From Nitrospira sp. (GTDB taxonomy: Bacteria; Nitrospirota; Nitrospiria; Nitrospirales; Nitrospiraceae), in the NCBI GenBank assembly GCA_024998595.1, contig JACOEK010000005.1:186001-250000 (forward strand): a stretch of 64,000 nucleotides of DNA, in the 5' to 3' direction. Positions 61,453 to 64,000 of this stretch are shown here, one piece after another (the stretch's first letter is position 1; each line of letters opens with the position of its first letter). A program made the translations under genes and the position numbers. The notes under the pieces are model-generated. The model saw only the letters and a list, made by a program, of their open reading frames with translations, ran no database searches and was not told the origin of the DNA.

Positions 61453-62424
61453 TTACCAGGCATAGGCTTCCGGGGCTGCCCCTCCTGGGCCGGGGAACAT
61501 CGCGTCCAATGCCTTGAGTTGTTCCGACGTCAGTGTGACGTCCAGGCTTTGAATCGCGGTGGTCAATTGTTCCATGGTGCGAGGCCCGATGATGGGGGCG
61601 GTCACGGCTGGTTGATGCAGGAGCCAGGCGAGGGCCACGGCGGCCGGCGTGGCCCTCAGCGTTCTACAAAACTGCTCAAACGCCTCTAACTTGTTACGAT
61701 GGATCTCGATGTCTTTGCGGATGTCCTCTTCCGCCCGGCGACCGCTTGTGCTCGGACTCAGAGCACCGCCAAGCAGTCCACGCGCAAGGGGGCTCCAGGG
61801 AATAATCCCGATGCCGTAGGCCTGACAGGCAGGAATCACCTCGAGTTCGACGGTTCGTTCCAGGAGATTGTAGAGACTTTGCTCGGAGATGAGCCCGAGA
61901 AAGTGGCGCGACTTCGCCAACTCTTGCGCCTGAGCGATATGCCAGCCCGCAAAATTGCTGCTACCGATGTAGAGCACTTTACCTTCCCGGCACAGCTGCT
62001 CCATCGCCTGCCAGACTTCTTCCCATGGGCAGTCGCGATCGATATGGTGCATTTGGTACAGGTCGATATGGTCGGTCTGTAGACGCCGCAGGCTCGCTTC
62101 ACAGGCACGCTTGATGTGGCGAGCCGACAATCGTGACTCGTTAGGCCAGTCACCCATACGGCCATAGACCTTGGTGGCCAGCACGACCCTCTCGCGCCGC
62201 CCGCCGCCTTGGGCCAGCCAGCGGCCGACAATCTGTTCCGTGACCCCTTCTCCGACCTTCCAGCCATACACATTGGCGCTGTCGAAAAAATTGATTCCCA
62301 GTTCGAGCGCGCGATCCATGATCTGACCACTGTCGGTTTCGGTCGTGTGAGGACCGAAGTTCATTGTGCCCAGGCAGAGGCGACTGACGCGCAAACCTGA
62401 GCGGCCGAGGTGAACGTATTGCAT
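61453..62424 (-). CDS. Aldo/keto reductase
   Basis: 323 residues from ATG 62424, right after GGAGGTTCC; the longer frame from 62478 has no site. TIM-barrel AKR with LGTMNFGP, the catalytic Asp/Tyr in FDSANVYGWKV, Lys in VLATKVYGRMG and His in QMHHIDRDCPW. NADPH-dependent reduction of an unknown carbonyl. Confidence 0.88.
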   Translation of the reverse strand: MQYVHLGRSGLRVSRLCLGTMNFGPHTTETDSGQIMDRALELGINFFDSANVYGWKVGEGVTEQIVGRWLAQGGGRRERVVLATKVYGRMGDWPNESRLSARHIKRACEASLRRLQTDHIDLYQMHHIDRDCPWEEVWQAMEQLCREGKVLYIGSSNFAGWHIAQAQELAKSRHFLGLISEQSLYNLLERTVELEVIPACQAYGIGIIPWSPLARGLLGGALSPSTSGRRAEEDIRKDIEIHRNKLEAFEQFCRTLRATPAAVALAWLLHQPAVTAPIIGPRTMEQLTTAIQSLDVTLTSEQLKALDAMFPGPGGAAPEAYAW

Positions 62425-62538
62425 GGAACCTCCTTGGCTAGAGCAATCAGGATACCGGCTTATCATGGACGCTGACAACCAAGCAGGCGCGGGTGGATGC
62501 GTGAGGAGAAGAGGTCAGATGCAGCAGGTGACTTTCTT

Positions 62539-62567
62539 CTGGCAGTTCGGAACGGTTTGGCTATAAT
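62539..62567 (+). promoter_or_regulatory. Promoter giving near-leaderless AmgK-like mRNA
   Basis: TATAAT 62562-62567, with CTGGCA 17 bp upstream (62539-62544). The start near 62574 is only 3 nt before ATG 62577. Confidence 0.5.
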
Positions 62568-62576
62568 GCCGATCGT

Positions 62577-63677
62577 ATGACCACGACAAATCCAGCCGCG
62601 CCTGCGGCACCGCTCGCTCCTCCGGATCCTGATCGTATCGCTCAGACCGTTGCCACGCGATTGCCGTTTCGTGGAGAGATGACTGCACTCAGCGCACTGG
62701 CCGGTGATGCCTCCAATCGCCGGTATTTCCGGATTGCTCTGAAGGGCACACCCTCGGGGCTGATCCTCATGCAGCTCGCCGATCCTGAAGGATTCAAGAA
62801 ATCCGAGGAGGCGGTGAGTGGGGCGTCCGCTCAGATTGCGGAATTACCGTTCACCAATGTGCTGACGCACCTGCAACGTACGGGTGTTACGGTTCCGACG
62901 TTGCACTACTTTGATCGCGAAGCCGGGCTGCTGTACCTGGAAGATTTCGGGGACCTGACGCTGGCGGAAGCCTGTCGTCCTGCAGATCCCGTGAGGCTCG
63001 AGGCCTTGTACCGCCAGGCGATCGATCAGCTGGCCCTTCTCCAAGTGAAGGGCACCACCCCGCCCGCGCCTGGCTGTATTGCGTTTCACCGGCGTTTCGA
63101 TCTGCCGTTATTGATGTGGGAGTTCGACCACTTCCTTGAATACGGCATTACCGCCCGACTGGGCCAGCCCATGAAACCGGCGGATGATGCGGCCGTGCGT
63201 GCGGCGTTTCAGCGCATCGCCGAATTGCTGGCGGGACAACCGCAGGTGTTTGTCCATCGCGATTACCATTCGCGCAATCTCATGGTCGATGGATCACGCA
63301 TGGGCATCATCGATTTCCAGGATGCGCTCATGGGGCCGGCCACGTACGATGTGGCGTCGCTGTTGAAGGATGCCTATATCGAATTGGAGGATGTGGTCGT
63401 GGATGGGCTGGTCGCGTATTTTCTCGAACGTCTTGCCGGCCTGGGGGCGAAGGTCGATGATCGCGCGGCATTTCGTCGCCTGTTCGACTTCACCAGCATC
63501 CAGCGGAATCTGAAAGCCGCGGGCCGGTTCGTGTATATCGATCGGGTGAAACACAATCCGAAATTCCTTGCCGATATCCCTCGTGTTCTAGGGTATGTCA
63601 AACGCAACCTCGCGAAATATCCCGAACTGGCTCCGCTACGGCAACATCTCGCGCCGTACGTGACCGAACTGCAATAG
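62577..63677 (+). CDS. AmgK-like sugar kinase (aminoglycoside phosphotransferase fold)
   Basis: 366 residues. APH-fold kinase: VFVHRDYHSRNLMVDGSRMGIIDFQDAL contains the catalytic HxDxxxxN and DFQD motifs. In AmgK these phosphorylate the anomeric carbon of MurNAc/GlcNAc. The N-terminus has SGDASNRRYFRIAL-like nucleotide-binding sequence. Twenty bp downstream begins the nucleotidyltransferase gene, the AmgK-MurU arrangement of cell-wall recycling. Confidence 0.82.
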   Translation: MTTTNPAAPAAPLAPPDPDRIAQTVATRLPFRGEMTALSALAGDASNRRYFRIALKGTPSGLILMQLADPEGFKKSEEAVSGASAQIAELPFTNVLTHLQRTGVTVPTLHYFDREAGLLYLEDFGDLTLAEACRPADPVRLEALYRQAIDQLALLQVKGTTPPAPGCIAFHRRFDLPLLMWEFDHFLEYGITARLGQPMKPADDAAVRAAFQRIAELLAGQPQVFVHRDYHSRNLMVDGSRMGIIDFQDALMGPATYDVASLLKDAYIELEDVVVDGLVAYFLERLAGLGAKVDDRAAFRRLFDFTSIQRNLKAAGRFVYIDRVKHNPKFLADIPRVLGYVKRNLAKYPELAPLRQHLAPYVTELQ

Positions 63678-63696
63678 GCGCCGCTCAGCACGTTCT

Positions 63697-64000
63697 ATGA
63701 AAGCGATGATCCTCGCAGCCGGCCTCGGCACTCGCTTGAGGCCTCTCACCGATACCACACCGAAACCGCTTCTTCCGGTCGCCGGCACGCCGATGATCGT
63801 CTGGAATCTGCTGCTCCTGAAGCGGCATGGCATTCGTGACGTCATCGTCAACCTCCATCATCTCGGTACGATGATTTCGCAGGCGCTGGGGGACGGGAGG
63901 GCGCTCGGGATGCGAATCACCTATTCTCACGAGCCGGTCATTCTGGGCACTGGTGGCGGCATTAAACAGGCAGAGCCGCATTTCAACGGTGAACCGGTGT
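63697..64000 (+). CDS. Sugar-1-phosphate nucleotidyltransferase (MurU-like), partial
   Basis: First 101 residues, running off the window. LAAGLGTRLRPLTDTTPKPLLPV is the nucleotide-binding signature (AAGLGTRLRP, then PKPLLPV), followed by GTGGGI. MurU-type enzymes make UDP-MurNAc from MurNAc-1-phosphate. Other NTP-transferase specificities are possible. Confidence 0.85.
   Translation, partial: MKAMILAAGLGTRLRPLTDTTPKPLLPVAGTPMIVWNLLLLKRHGIRDVIVNLHHLGTMISQALGDGRALGMRITYSHEPVILGTGGGIKQAEPHFNGEPV

Noticed and set aside
1-64000. CRISPR array, insertion sequences, prophage or integrated element
   Set aside because: No repeat-spacer pattern, transposase, integrase or phage structural gene was seen anywhere in the window.

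Overview
This 64 kb window is a chromosomal stretch of a Gram-negative, high-GC bacterium. It shows no transposases, phage genes, CRISPR arrays, rRNAs or convincing tRNAs. Lipoprotein signals, a periplasmic lytic transglycosylase, type IV pilins, an O-antigen/EPS locus with a Wzm/Wzt pair, and Spy/CpxP-like proteins indicate an outer membrane. The protein set resembles Nitrospira (phylum Nitrospirota), for example the serA-linked class V aminotransferase, the TtuA/TtuB-like pair and the GH57-galT pair. That assignment is recollection of family resemblance, not a search result.

Layout. 1-10.6 kb is housekeeping: bioF (partial), a membrane TPR protein, an MltD-like transglycosylase, an aminotransferase with serA, hisZ-dnaB, and a TPR lipoprotein. 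10.6-12.3 kb holds two paralogous type IV pilins, each behind a matching sigma-54-type promoter, closed by a strong terminator. 12.4-28.1 kb is a long plus-strand surface-polysaccharide locus: an O-antigen-ligase/TPR protein, a TPR protein with a pseudopilin-like tail, an ABC-2 exporter, Wzm/Wzt, a double methyltransferase, three glycosyltransferases, a WecA-type initiating transferase, an FAD oxidoreductase and a DegT aminotransferase. 28.6-36.5 kb has a PAS histidine kinase with its response regulator, a Gfo/Idh-epimerase fusion, two lipoproteins and a small Cys protein.

36.8-50.9 kb is almost entirely minus strand: ppk1, a secreted protein of unknown function, ilvD, PepSY and Spy/CpxP-like periplasmic proteins, MarC, a DnaJ with half a zinc finger, an SGNH protein and a complete sugar-type ABC transporter. 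51-56.9 kb has a secreted BACON-Fn3 protein behind a third sigma-54-type promoter, a VOC protein, an alkylation-repair pair (ogt, ada-alkA), the TtuA/TtuB-like thiolation pair and a second SGNH protein. 57-64 kb has galT, a GH57 enzyme, VanZ, a zinc-ribbon protein, an aldo/keto reductase and the start of an AmgK/MurU-like pair.

Themes. (1) Surface biology: pili, a possible pilin-glycosylating ligase, capsule or O-antigen export, and secreted adhesion-type proteins, with sigma-54 as a candidate common switch. (2) A ubiquitin-like sulfur carrier whose GG motif is capped by one alanine. (3) A 254-bp gap between two glycosyltransferases containing interleaved perfect repeats that can form a pseudoknot. 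Promoter and RNA calls are by eye.
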